In this document: piece by piece, positions 5,090 through 12,604 of the stretch | Position numbering within the stretch: position 1 is the stretch's first letter | Layout: each line of letters starts with the position of its first letter | Source of the DNA: an uncultured Peptococcaceae bacterium | GTDB taxonomy: Bacteria > Bacillota > Desulfotomaculia > Desulfotomaculales > Desulfallaceae | Assembly: GCA_913064925.1 (NCBI GenBank) | Contig: CAJYBN010000061.1 | Location: 1 to 13,563, forward strand | Reading direction: 5' to 3' | DNA length: 13,563 bases | Notes under the pieces: model-generated | What the model was told of the DNA's origin: nothing | The model's database searches: none | What the model saw: only the letters and a program-made list of their open reading frames with translations | Position numbers and translations under genes: made by a program

Positions 5090-7738
5090 TTAGGCCAATT
5101 CGCGTTTAACTGCTTCCAAGGTAAAGGCTTCAATTTGGTCGCCTTCCTTGATATCATTAAAATTCTCTACTGTCATGCCGCATTCGTAGCCCTGCACTAC
5201 TTCGCGCACGTCGTCTTTAAAGCGTTTCAGTGATTCAAGGTTTCCTTCGTGAATAACAATCCCGTCGCGTATAACCCTTACACCGGCATCCCTGGTAATC
5301 TTGCCTTCGGTTACATAACAACCGGCAATGGTCCCCACTTTAGACACCTTGAAGGTTTTGCGCACTTCGGCACGGCCCAGTACGACCTCTTTGTATTCGG
5401 GTTCTAGCAGTCCGCTCATGGCCGCTTTGATGTCTTCCACAGCTTCGTATATCACCCGGTAAAGCCGGATATCCACCTTTTCCGACTCAATGGCCTTGCG
5501 AGCGTTAACATCGGGTCGCACGTTGAACCCTATAACGATGGCGTTGGACGCGGAGGCAAGCATAATGTCAGTTTCGGTGATGGCACCAACGCCGCCGTGA
5601 ATAACATTAAGCCGCACTTCATCGGTGCTGATCTGCTCCAGGGATTGCCGTAAAGCTTCTACAGTTCCCTGCACATCAGCCTTAATGATGATGTTAAGCT
5701 CCTTGACCTCGCCTTCCCGGATCTGGGTAAAAATTTCGTCCAGTGAAACTTTAGGCGTTGCTTTAAGCTCCTCCTGCCGTTTTTTGATCTGCCTTTCTTC
5801 TATTATTTGCTTACCCAGCTTTTCATCATCCACGGCAAAGAACGGTTCTCCCGCGGGAGGTACTTCAGAGAAACCCAAAACCTCCACGGGCATGGACGGT
5901 CCGGCCTCTTTTATCCTGCGCCCCGTGTGGTCCATCATGGCCCGCACTTTACCGTAAGCAACGCCAGCAATGATGAAGTCCCCCACGTGCAAGGTGCCGT
6001 TTTGTACCAGAACAGTGGCTACCGGTCCCCTGCCTTTGTCCAGTTCAGCCTCGATGACCGTACCCCTGGCCGGGCGATTGGGGTTGGCTTTAAACTCGTG
6101 TATTTCCGCTACCAGCAAGATCATTTCCAACAGCTCGTTGAGATTTCTTTTTTCTTTGGCCGAAACCTCCACGAATATGGTATCCCCGCCCCATTCCTCG
6201 GCAACAAGGTTATACTCCGTGAGCTGCCGCTTAACCTTTTCCGGGTCGGCGTCGGGTTTATCGATTTTGTTCACGGCCACGATAATAGGGACCTGTGCTG
6301 CTCGGGCGTGATTAATGGCTTCTACGGTTTGCGGCATAACTCCGTCATCGGCAGCTACCACCAGTACAGCTATGTCCGTAACCTTCGCGCCCCGAGCCCG
6401 CATGGCGGTAAACGCCTCGTGGCCGGGGGTATCGACAAAGGTAATCTTTTTCCCTTTGAAATCAACCTGGTAAGCACCTATATGCTGCGTTATGCCGCCC
6501 GCCTCCGAAGCGGTCACGTTGCTGTGGCGTATGGCGTCCAGCAGCGACGTTTTGCCGTGGTCCACGTGTCCCATAATAGTAACCACGCAGGGTCGCGGCT
6601 GCAGGGAGTCCGGATCGTCTTCTGCATCCTGTTGCCACAACAAAGCTTCTTTATCAACTTCCACCTTGACTTCCACTTCAAAGCCCATTTCATTGGCTAC
6701 GATGGTAGCCGTGTCGCTGTCAATTTCTTGATTAATGGTAGCCATAACACCCAGTGACATGAGTTTTTTAATAACCTCAGCGGCGCCCACAGCCATTTTC
6801 TCAGCCAGCGCCTTTACAGTAATGGACTCTCCGATGGTAATGGGCTTTTTCGCCTGTGCGGGAACAGGCGCAGGAGTAGTCTGAGCTTTTTTCCCGGTTT
6901 TTCTGTCGGCCTTTTTAGCTATGCCACTTTTTTCAGCCCGCAGTTCCCTGTACCCGTCCTTGTCGAAACCCGCCCTGCCGCTTTTTTCGCGATAAGCATG
7001 TTTTTCTACCTGCTTGACCCTTTCCTGAGCCTTGGTTTTCTCCAGTACCTTAATTTTATCCGGTTTGGACTTTTCAACCGACTTAATTTTACCCAGCCCG
7101 CTGTTTCGAAAACCAGAAACGCTGGCCCGGTCATGGGTTTTGGGCAACCGTTGCGGTTGCCTGGCCCCGCCTTTATCTCCCATAGTCAGGCCGCGGTTAT
7201 CCGTTCCCCCCCGGTCCCGCAGTGAACCGGACCCGGCCTGCTCAACCGGCTTTTTTACGACCTGCGGCTGTCCCTGTTCCTGCACAGGGCGATCTACCGG
7301 CGCATGCCCGGACTTCCCTTTGAGGGGCATGGCCTGTGGCCCAGACCTGGCATCGGCGTCGCGGCGCTTCTTGAGGGCCGCCCCGCCCTTACCCGTGCTG
7401 CCGGAAGGCGCGCGCAAGGGCCTTTCCGCAAACCTGCGGTCCGGCGGCCTGGCGGGGACCCTATCCACCAGCCCGGGGCCGCGGTCTGCCAAGTTTGTTT
7501 TCTTGCGCTGGGACGCTTTGGGCTTTTCGCCGCCGCGCTGTTCGGTTTCAGGCCCTGTTTTTTCGTCCGACCCGTCTTTAAGAGCCGAGTAATGGTTTTT
7601 TATGCGCTGTATTTCCGCGTTTTCCAGCGTGCTCATATGCGACTTCACGCTAATGCCTAGGCGGGCCAGTTGATCCAATAGCTCTTTGCTTCCTATGTTA
7701 AGCTCTTTGGCTAATTCGTGAACTCGTTTTTTAGCCAT
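5090..7738 (-). CDS. infB: Translation initiation factor IF-2
   Basis: GTPase that delivers initiator tRNA to the 30S subunit and promotes subunit joining. From the chosen ATG at 7738 the protein has 882 residues. An IF2_N domain covers about 1-52 (MAKKRVHELAKELNIGSKEL). A long Lys/Arg/Pro/Gly-rich linker of low complexity covers about 55-295, and a second IF2_N domain about 298-355. The G domain has G1 GHVDHGKT at 390-397, G2 GGIT at 414-417, G3 DTPGH at 436-440, G4 NKID at 490-493 and G5 SAK at 526-528. Domains II, III and the tRNA-binding C domain complete a full-length factor. The open frame extends 76 codons upstream through ylxQ, but that part has no family resemblance; a 9-nt Shine-Dalgarno match fixes the start. 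It lies 22 nt after ylxQ. Confidence 0.98.
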   Translation of the reverse strand: MAKKRVHELAKELNIGSKELLDQLARLGISVKSHMSTLENAEIQRIKNHYSALKDGSDEKTGPETEQRGGEKPKASQRKKTNLADRGPGLVDRVPARPPDRRFAERPLRAPSGSTGKGGAALKKRRDADARSGPQAMPLKGKSGHAPVDRPVQEQGQPQVVKKPVEQAGSGSLRDRGGTDNRGLTMGDKGGARQPQRLPKTHDRASVSGFRNSGLGKIKSVEKSKPDKIKVLEKTKAQERVKQVEKHAYREKSGRAGFDKDGYRELRAEKSGIAKKADRKTGKKAQTTPAPVPAQAKKPITIGESITVKALAEKMAVGAAEVIKKLMSLGVMATINQEIDSDTATIVANEMGFEVEVKVEVDKEALLWQQDAEDDPDSLQPRPCVVTIMGHVDHGKTSLLDAIRHSNVTASEAGGITQHIGAYQVDFKGKKITFVDTPGHEAFTAMRARGAKVTDIAVLVVAADDGVMPQTVEAINHARAAQVPIIVAVNKIDKPDADPEKVKRQLTEYNLVAEEWGGDTIFVEVSAKEKRNLNELLEMILLVAEIHEFKANPNRPARGTVIEAELDKGRGPVATVLVQNGTLHVGDFIIAGVAYGKVRAMMDHTGRRIKEAGPSMPVEVLGFSEVPPAGEPFFAVDDEKLGKQIIEERQIKKRQEELKATPKVSLDEIFTQIREGEVKELNIIIKADVQGTVEALRQSLEQISTDEVRLNVIHGGVGAITETDIMLASASNAIVIGFNVRPDVNARKAIESEKVDIRLYRVIYEAVEDIKAAMSGLLEPEYKEVVLGRAEVRKTFKVSKVGTIAGCYVTEGKITRDAGVRVIRDGIVIHEGNLESLKRFKDDVREVVQGYECGMTVENFNDIKEGDQIEAFTLEAVKRELA

Positions 7739-7754
7739 ACAAGTCATCACCTCC
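7739..7754 (-). promoter_or_regulatory. Ribosome-binding site that fixes the infB start
   Basis: GGAGGTGAT on the minus strand is an uninterrupted 9-nt complement to the 16S anti-SD, 7 nt before ATG 7738. In-frame GTG and ATG codons inside or adjacent to it are too close to be used. Confidence 0.8.
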
Positions 7755-7760
7755 GAATGT

Positions 7761-8090
7761 TTAAAGCGTATACAAGCCGGCCTCTCCCCTTTCCTTGGTT
7801 CCGGCAATACCCCTGGCCATTTGCTCATCAGTGATCGCCGCCACAGTACGGGGTGCCTTTCCCAGCAAATCTCCCAGTTCGCTTTTGGTAAAACAACAGA
7901 TAACCGGTATATTTTTTTCCCTGGCCAGCCGCATGTACTTTTCCCGACTGCGTGTCGCGGCATCACGGGTCAATATCAACATCTTGGCTTCATTACGCAT
8001 GATGCAGTGCTCGACGGCAGTTTCGCCACTAACCACTTTACCGGCCCGCCTGCATAAACCGATCATCTGGGCAACCCTGCCGGCCATCAT
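7761..8090 (-). CDS. ylxQ: L7Ae/L30e-family RNA-binding protein (YlxQ)
   Basis: Protein of 109 residues of the L7Ae/L30e/S12e family, a fold that commonly binds kink-turn RNA; its cellular role in this cluster is not firmly known. The opening GRVAQMIGLCRRAGKVVSGE, followed by AKMLILTRDAAT and NIPVICCFTKSELG, matches YlxQ-type proteins. The start is the ATG at 8090, which overlaps the ylxR stop as ATGA, with AGAGG 8 nt upstream. A second ATG follows directly at 8087. The frame is open 38 codons further up, but those codons lie inside ylxR and look unrelated to the family. The position between ylxR and infB matches the Gram-positive order. Confidence 0.92.
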   Translation of the reverse strand: MMAGRVAQMIGLCRRAGKVVSGETAVEHCIMRNEAKMLILTRDAATRSREKYMRLAREKNIPVICCFTKSELGDLLGKAPRTVAAITDEQMARGIAGTKERGEAGLYTL

Positions 8091-8353
8091 TGCTGCAACC
8101 TCTTCAGTAATTCGTTTTTTATTTCCTGAGTAATAGATTGTTTTAAGGCCTTTTCCAGTCTTTTTCCCTTCAAGGCCTTTTCCAGGCACTCCATGTTGGG
8201 GCAAATATAAGCGCCCCGCCCCGATCTTTTACCCGTGGAATCCAGTTCAACAGCAAACTCGGGTGTGCGCACCACCCTGATCAATTCCTTTTTCGGCTTC
8301 ATTTCCTGACAGCCCACACACATACGCTGCGGTATTTTTCTCGCTCTAGGCAT
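8087..8353 (-). CDS. ylxR: YlxR/RnpM (DUF448) RNA-binding protein
   Basis: Protein of 88 residues. It has the DUF448 signatures MCVGCQEMKPKKELIRVVR near residues 11-29, and SGRGAYICPN around 44-53. These include a Cys-x2-Cys pair and the conserved Gly-Arg-Gly-Ala-Tyr. In Bacillus subtilis YlxR (RnpM) has been reported to bind RNase P RNA and modulate its activity; a similar role here is inference by homology. The C-terminal third is Lys/Glu-rich and helical. The ATG at 8353 follows a G-rich ribosome-binding site (GGGGGG), and the gap from the nusA stop is 12 nt. It overlaps ylxQ by 4 nt, suggesting coupled translation. Confidence 0.93.
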   Translation of the reverse strand: MPRARKIPQRMCVGCQEMKPKKELIRVVRTPEFAVELDSTGKRSGRGAYICPNMECLEKALKGKRLEKALKQSITQEIKNELLKRLQQ

Positions 8354-8365
8354 ACCCGCACCCCC

Positions 8366-9448
8366 CTATTCCACATATTCTTCCGAAAACAAGTCTTCGT
8401 AATCGGGGTATAATTCCGCCATTTGGCTTTCACTTTTTATATCTATCTTCCAGTTTGTCAGTTTGGCTGCCAAACGAGCGTTTTGTCCTTCTTTACCAAT
8501 GGCCAGTGAGAGCTGGTAATCTGGAACGATCACCCTGGCCACTTTTTCTTCCTCCCAAATTTCTACGGCCACCACTTTTGCCGGACTTAGAGAGCTGGCC
8601 ACAAATTTAGACGGGTCGGGATCCCACTTAATAATATCTATTTTTTCTCCATTCAACTCGTTTACAATGGTCTGCACGCGCATGCCCTTGGGACCAACGC
8701 ATGCACCCACCGGGTCCACGTTTTCGTTCCTGGAATAAACGGCAATTTTAGAGCGATAGCCAGCCTCACGGGCCACAGACTTTAATTCCACTACTCCTTC
8801 CTGAAGTTCGGGCACTTCCAGCTCGAAAAGCCTTTTCAAAAGACCCGGGTGAGTGCGGGAGACGAATATTTGCGGCCCCTTGGTTGTTTTCCTCACCTCC
8901 ACGATATAGGCCTTGATCCTGTCACCCTGCCGGTAGGTTTCACCAGGCATTTGTTCTGACGGAGCCAATATAGCTTCCGTCTTCCCCAGTTCGATATAGA
9001 CATTCCTCTGTTCGATGCGCTGCACAATCCCGGTAACAATATCGCCTTCCCGGTTGGCAAACTCTTCGTAAATAATATTACGCTCAGCTTCGCGAATGCG
9101 CTGCACCACCACCTGCTTGGCGGTCTGGGCAGCAATGCGCCCAAAGTTCCGCGGCGTAACTTCAGTTTCTACCACATCATCTATGTTGTACCGGGGATCC
9201 ATGGCACGAGCTTCTCCCAGGGAAATTTCCACCCGCGGGTCCTCCACCGTTTCCACAACGGTTCGCCGCGCGTAAACCTTGCAGTCACCCGTTTCCCGGT
9301 CAATGTGCACCTTGGCGTTCTGCAAGGAACCGAAGTTCCTCTTGTAAGCGGAAAGCAACGCTGCCTCAATAGCTTCCAGCAGCACATCCACGGAAATGCC
9401 CTTTTCTTTTTCCAAATCCTTTAAAGCTTGTAAAAACTCGGTATTCAT
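8366..9448 (-). CDS. nusA: Transcription termination/antitermination factor NusA
   Basis: NusA binds RNA polymerase and nascent RNA, slows elongation and stimulates hairpin termination. The 360 residues give the compact Firmicutes form, without the acidic C-terminal repeats of proteobacteria. The N-terminal RNAP-binding domain covers about 1-125, with FLQALKDLEKEKGIS at the start. The S1 domain covers about 135-199 (GDIVTGIVQRIEQRNVYIEL). KH1 has GPKG at 252-255 and KH2 has GKEG at 318-321 (AIGKEGQNARLAAKLT). The start ATG 9448 has GGAGG at 7-nt spacing. It lies 16 nt after rimP. A hairpin with an interrupted U tract in the operon leader is a candidate target of NusA itself. Confidence 0.98.
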   Translation of the reverse strand: MNTEFLQALKDLEKEKGISVDVLLEAIEAALLSAYKRNFGSLQNAKVHIDRETGDCKVYARRTVVETVEDPRVEISLGEARAMDPRYNIDDVVETEVTPRNFGRIAAQTAKQVVVQRIREAERNIIYEEFANREGDIVTGIVQRIEQRNVYIELGKTEAILAPSEQMPGETYRQGDRIKAYIVEVRKTTKGPQIFVSRTHPGLLKRLFELEVPELQEGVVELKSVAREAGYRSKIAVYSRNENVDPVGACVGPKGMRVQTIVNELNGEKIDIIKWDPDPSKFVASSLSPAKVVAVEIWEEEKVARVIVPDYQLSLAIGKEGQNARLAAKLTNWKIDIKSESQMAELYPDYEDLFSEEYVE

Positions 9449-9464
9449 ACCGCTCCCTCCACCG

Positions 9465-9926
9465 TTATAATTCCGCCACCAAGCGGGCTGCAGCTATTTG
9501 TTCCATGGGTATTACAACGTCCTGTCCTGCTACCTGCAGAGTGACGGAATGACCGTTGGCCGCAATTAGCCGCCCTTTAAATTTACGCCTGCCCTCTATC
9601 GGGCCAAAAGTGCTCAAGTTGATTTTTTTCCCTGTAAACCTCTCAAAATCGGCCGGCTTTTTCAGCGGCCTTTCCAGGCCCGGAGATGAAACTTCCAGGG
9701 TATACGATTGGGGTATGGGATCCTGCTCGTCCAGCAGCGGGTCTATTTTTTCCGAAACCTCCTGGCAGTCGTCCAGCCCGACGCCGCCGGGCTTGTCAAT
9801 AAAAATCCTTAAGAACCAACGGCCCCCTTCCTTGGTAAAAGTGATATCAACCAGTTCCAAGCCCAAGGCGGATACTACCGGGGCTACTATCTCCTCCACC
9901 ACCGCAACCACCTTACCTTTTTTCAT
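9465..9926 (-). CDS. rimP: Ribosome maturation factor RimP
   Basis: RimP assists 30S assembly. The 153 residues match the family. Diagnostic segments are PVVSALGLELVDITFTKEG in the first third, LRIFIDKPGGVGLDDC and SYTLEVSSPGLERPLKKP. The C-terminal part fits the SH3-like domain (FKGRLIAANGHSVTLQV). The ATG at 9926 is preceded by AGGAGG with 7-nt spacing. It is the first gene after a strong promoter, with a leader of about 135 nt between promoter and start. That leader carries a terminator-like hairpin and a short tandem repeat partly complementary to this ribosome-binding site. nusA follows 16 nt downstream, the near-universal bacterial arrangement. Confidence 0.97.
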   Translation of the reverse strand: MKKGKVVAVVEEIVAPVVSALGLELVDITFTKEGGRWFLRIFIDKPGGVGLDDCQEVSEKIDPLLDEQDPIPQSYTLEVSSPGLERPLKKPADFERFTGKKINLSTFGPIEGRRKFKGRLIAANGHSVTLQVAGQDVVIPMEQIAAARLVAEL

Positions 9927-9961
9927 TGGTCGCCCTCCTGGAATAGCTCGATTTCTTTTAG

Positions 9962-9994
9962 TATAAGACGAAAGAGTGGGCTTTACCCACTCTT
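9962..9994 (-). terminator. Attenuator-like hairpin in the rimP-nusA leader
   Basis: On the minus strand AAGAGTGGG-TAAAG-CCCACTCTT forms a 9-bp stem with a 5-nt loop (9994-9972). It is followed by an interrupted T-rich run (TTTCGTCTTAT counted from the end of the stem). It lies downstream of the promoter and upstream of rimP, so it can act as a leader attenuator rather than the mgtC-like gene's terminator. A stem with a broken U tract is the pattern described for NusA-dependent termination in Bacillus. Confidence 0.6.
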
Positions 9995-9998
9995 CAAT

Positions 9999-10014
9999 AA
10001 CAGGCGAACAGGCG
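9999..10014. repeat. 8-bp tandem repeat in the rimP leader
   Basis: AACAGGCG occurs twice in tandem (CGCCTGTT twice on the transcribed-RNA strand). Each copy plus flanking base gives UCGCCU, which can pair with GGGCGA (9935-9930) overlapping the end of the rimP ribosome-binding site. Confidence 0.5.
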
Positions 10015-10069
10015 AAGGAATCGAAATTAACGGCTCCGCTCTACTGACGATAAGCATAAACCAAAGCTA

Positions 10070-10098
10070 ATTATACTATAAAAGTTATCCCTTGACAA
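10070..10098 (-). promoter_or_regulatory. Sigma-A promoter of the rimP-nusA-infB operon
   Basis: TTGTCA (10098-10093), a 17-nt spacer, then TATAAT (10075-10070): five of six and six of six matches with optimal spacing. Transcription would start near 10063, leaving a leader of about 135 nt. This is the best promoter in the window and drives nine genes to ribF. Confidence 0.88.
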
Positions 10099-10119
10099 GG
10101 TAGTTATTTTTACATTTTT

Positions 10120-10785
10120 TTACATCCTGTGCTCTACCCGGTGCACGCCCGGCAAAGAGGCCAGCTCATTGATTAGTTCCATTTTGTTTACCTGGGGCGG
10201 AATGTTTAAAGATATCTCCAAGATTTGCCGGTCATCCAATTTTTTTATTTCGATACTTTCAATGTTTAAATGATGCGCATCCAGTACTGACTTTACTATG
10301 GTGGAAACTTCCGGGCGGTTCCCCACCACGATGTTAATGCTGTCAAAGGTTCTTTTACTGCGCACAAAATCCTCGATGGTGCCTAAAATCACCAGGGCAA
10401 ACAGCACCAGCAAGCAGCTTAGGCTGGCGGCGAAATAATAGCCGGCACCCACGGCCAGCCCGATGGAACAAACTACCCACAGGCTGGCGGCGGTAGTCAA
10501 ACCGCGAACCAGAAAACCTTCGCGCAAAATAGCACCGGCACCGAGAAAACCGATGCCGCTAATCACCTGAGCCGCTACCCTGGCGGCATCACCCTTAAAC
10601 TGGAAATGGAGATTTTCTGAAACAACCATGGCCAAGGCAGAGCCAACGCATACGAGTATATGCGTACGAAAACCTGCGGAATAAGTCTTAAAACCCACAT
10701 GCAGCCGCTCCCGCTCCAGGCCTATCATGCCGCCTAAAATAACCGCCAGAGTCATGCGCAGGATCACTTCATTTTCCGCAACCAA
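10120..10785 (-). CDS. MgtC/SapB-family membrane protein
   Basis: Integral membrane protein of 221 residues. The N-terminal half is hydrophobic with about four or five helices. It contains GMIGLERE at residues 19-26, SGIGFLGAGAIL at 76-87 and RGLTTAASLWV at 94-104, which are the MgtC/SapB signatures. The soluble C-terminal part (about 148-221) fits the ACT-like regulatory domain found in many members. Some family members are linked to growth at low magnesium and to inhibition of F-type ATP synthase; the role here is not known. The start is TTG at 10785, supported by GGGGG 7 nt upstream and by the normal family length. It lies 94 nt after proS, in the position held by polC in Bacillus. No terminator separates it from the rimP promoter, whose -35 begins about 20 nt past its stop. 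Confidence 0.93.
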   Translation of the reverse strand: MVAENEVILRMTLAVILGGMIGLERERLHVGFKTYSAGFRTHILVCVGSALAMVVSENLHFQFKGDAARVAAQVISGIGFLGAGAILREGFLVRGLTTAASLWVVCSIGLAVGAGYYFAASLSCLLVLFALVILGTIEDFVRSKRTFDSINIVVGNRPEVSTIVKSVLDAHHLNIESIEIKKLDDRQILEISLNIPPQVNKMELINELASLPGVHRVEHRM

Positions 10786-10851
10786 TGCCCCACCCCCATA
10801 GCCGGATCGACACTTACCGCCGGCCGTTGCAATGATAAATGAATATACATC

Positions 10852-10882
10852 TACTATACTTAACTTCTTAATACTATACTTA
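10852..10882. repeat. 11-bp direct repeat between proS and the mgtC-like gene
   Basis: TACTATACTTA occurs at 10852-10862 and 10872-10882. The start-to-start distance is 20 bp, about two helical turns. The second copy includes the proS stop codon. The minus strand carries TATAGT in each copy, but neither has a good -35. Direct repeats on one helix face are compatible with an activator or repressor site for the mgtC-like gene. Confidence 0.5.
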
Positions 10883-12604
10883 CGTCGTGTATCCCATGGT
10901 TTTCAGCGCATTTTGCACCGCCTCAACCACCCCCTCAACGGGCACCATAGTGATGGAACCTTCGCGGCGCAGGTATAGTTCCACTTCGCCGGTAGCCAGG
11001 CCCCTGGACCCTACGTTAATGCGCAGAGGATAACCCACAAGGTCGGCGTCCTTAAATTTTACCCCTGCCCTGTCCGGGCGGTCGTCGATTACGGTTTCTA
11101 TGCCGGCTTCATTGAGCCGGCGGTAAATCTGTTCGGCAACGGCAACCTGTTCCTCGTCTTTGGTGCTGATCGGCACCACGATGACATGATAAGGAGCGAT
11201 TTGCACCGGCCAGATGATTCCCCGGTCGTCGTGATTTTGTTCCACTGCGGCAGCCATGGTTCTGGTAACACCAATGCCGTAACATCCCATAATGAAAGGC
11301 CGGGCCTGACCGTTTTCATCGAGGAAGGTGGCCCCCAGCGCCTTGCTGTACTTGTCCCCGAGCTTGAAAATCTGGCCTACTTCTATGCCCTTGACCTCGC
11401 GCAAGCTCGCACCGCAAACGGGACAGGGGTCGCCCGCCTTGACCAGCCGGATATCAGCCACCAGATGGGGACGGAAATCCCGACCCGGGTTAACGTTGAC
11501 CAGGTGGTGATCGTCCTCGTTGGCACCGCAAACAGCGTTGATCAGAGCCATTACCTCGTGGTCGGCCACCAGGCGCACGCCTTCCAGGTCGACGGGACCC
11601 GCGTAACCGGGAGACGCGCCGGTAATACGCGCCACTGTTTCGTCATCCGCCATATCTAGCCTGATACAACCCAAAGCATTGTACAATTTTACCTCGTTAA
11701 CTTCGCGGTCGCCCCTGACCATAGCCGCGACAGTTTCTTTGTCAGTGGAATAAATTATGGTTTTAATCATTTTTTGTGGCGAAATGTTTAAAAAAGATGC
11801 AACTTCATTAATGGTCCGGCAGCCCAGCGTGACTACCTTTTGCAGCTTGGCCGGTGCCTCGCCGGGGGAAGCGACGGGAGTTACGGATTCGGCCCGCTCC
11901 TCGTTGGCAGCGTAATCGCACCCTTCGTTATCGCAGTAAACAATAGTGGCTTCGCCTGATTCCGCCAGCACCATAAATTCATGGGTATCGCTCCCACCGA
12001 TGGCTCCTGAATCGGCCACCACGGGTCGGAACTGCAACCCACAGCGCCGGAACACGTTAGTATATGCCTCGAACATTTTGCGGTAACTTATATCCAAACC
12101 CGCCTCATCCTTGTCAAAGGAATACAAATCCTTCATGATAAATTCGCGGCCGCGCATCAGGCCGAACCGGGGGCGCCGTTCATCCCGGTACTTGTTTTGG
12201 ATCTGGTACAGCAACAAAGGCAGCTGCTTATATGAATTAACCTCGCCCTTTACCAAGTCGGTGATAATCTCCTCATGGGTGGGACCGAGGCAAAAATCTC
12301 TGCCGTGCCTGTCCTTGAGCCGAAACAATTCAGGACCATAAACATCCCAGCGTCCCGACTCCTGCCACAATTCCGCCGGCTGCATGATGGGCATTAAAAT
12401 TTCTTGCCCTCCTTGCTTATCCATCTCCTCCCTGATAATACGCTCAATTTTATGCACGACCCGCCAAGCCAAGGGCAATAAAGTATATATGCCAGCCGCC
12501 GCCTTGCGGATAAAGCCCGCGCGCATTAAAAGCTGGTGGCTCACTACCTCGGCTTCTGCCGGCACTTCCCGCAAGGTTGGAACCAGCAACTGTGAAACTC
12601 TCAT
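10880..12604 (-). CDS. proS: Prolyl-tRNA synthetase (bacterial, with editing domain)
   Basis: Class II synthetase that charges tRNA-Pro and clears misacylated Ala-tRNA-Pro. The 574 residues are typical of the bacterial type. Motif 1 lies in the first 90 residues (GIYTLLPLAWRV). CLGPTHEE is at 105-112, motif 2 from YRDERRPRFG at 139-148 onward, and motif 3 GCYGIGVTRTMAAA at 440-453. The INS editing domain fills about 224-408; Lys281 in KMIKTIIY matches the conserved editing-site lysine. Cys pairs at 224/229 and 394/397 (CPVCG) flank this insertion. The anticodon-binding domain follows from about 470. The ATG at 12604 overlaps the ispG stop (ATGA), with GGAGG 9 nt upstream. It is probably cotranscribed with ispG. 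Confidence 0.98.
   Translation of the reverse strand: MRVSQLLVPTLREVPAEAEVVSHQLLMRAGFIRKAAAGIYTLLPLAWRVVHKIERIIREEMDKQGGQEILMPIMQPAELWQESGRWDVYGPELFRLKDRHGRDFCLGPTHEEIITDLVKGEVNSYKQLPLLLYQIQNKYRDERRPRFGLMRGREFIMKDLYSFDKDEAGLDISYRKMFEAYTNVFRRCGLQFRPVVADSGAIGGSDTHEFMVLAESGEATIVYCDNEGCDYAANEERAESVTPVASPGEAPAKLQKVVTLGCRTINEVASFLNISPQKMIKTIIYSTDKETVAAMVRGDREVNEVKLYNALGCIRLDMADDETVARITGASPGYAGPVDLEGVRLVADHEVMALINAVCGANEDDHHLVNVNPGRDFRPHLVADIRLVKAGDPCPVCGASLREVKGIEVGQIFKLGDKYSKALGATFLDENGQARPFIMGCYGIGVTRTMAAAVEQNHDDRGIIWPVQIAPYHVIVVPISTKDEEQVAVAEQIYRRLNEAGIETVIDDRPDRAGVKFKDADLVGYPLRINVGSRGLATGEVELYLRREGSITMVPVEGVVEAVQNALKTMGYTT

Noticed and set aside
5807..6757. 316-codon open frame on the plus strand opposite infB
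   Set aside because: It is antisense to the conserved GTPase region of infB, has no ribosome-binding site and reads as a His/Phe/Arg-rich sequence without family features; it is a shadow of the real gene.
7032..7592. 186-codon plus-strand open frame opposite the infB linker
   Set aside because: Pro/Arg/Ser-rich shadow of the Lys/Arg/Pro-rich IF2 linker, with no independent evidence.
7739..7966. 76-codon N-terminal extension of infB
   Set aside because: It overlaps ylxQ, has no IF2 resemblance, and the 9-nt ribosome-binding site lies right before the ATG at 7738.
8091..8204. 38-codon N-terminal extension of ylxQ
   Set aside because: It lies within ylxR in another frame; the ATG overlapping the ylxR stop gives the normal family length.
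10801..10824. Short GCCGG/CCGGC hairpin before the mgtC-like gene as a proS terminator or magnesium riboswitch
   Set aside because: Only 5 bp, no U tract, and the 94-nt gap is too short and lacks the features of a known magnesium riboswitch.
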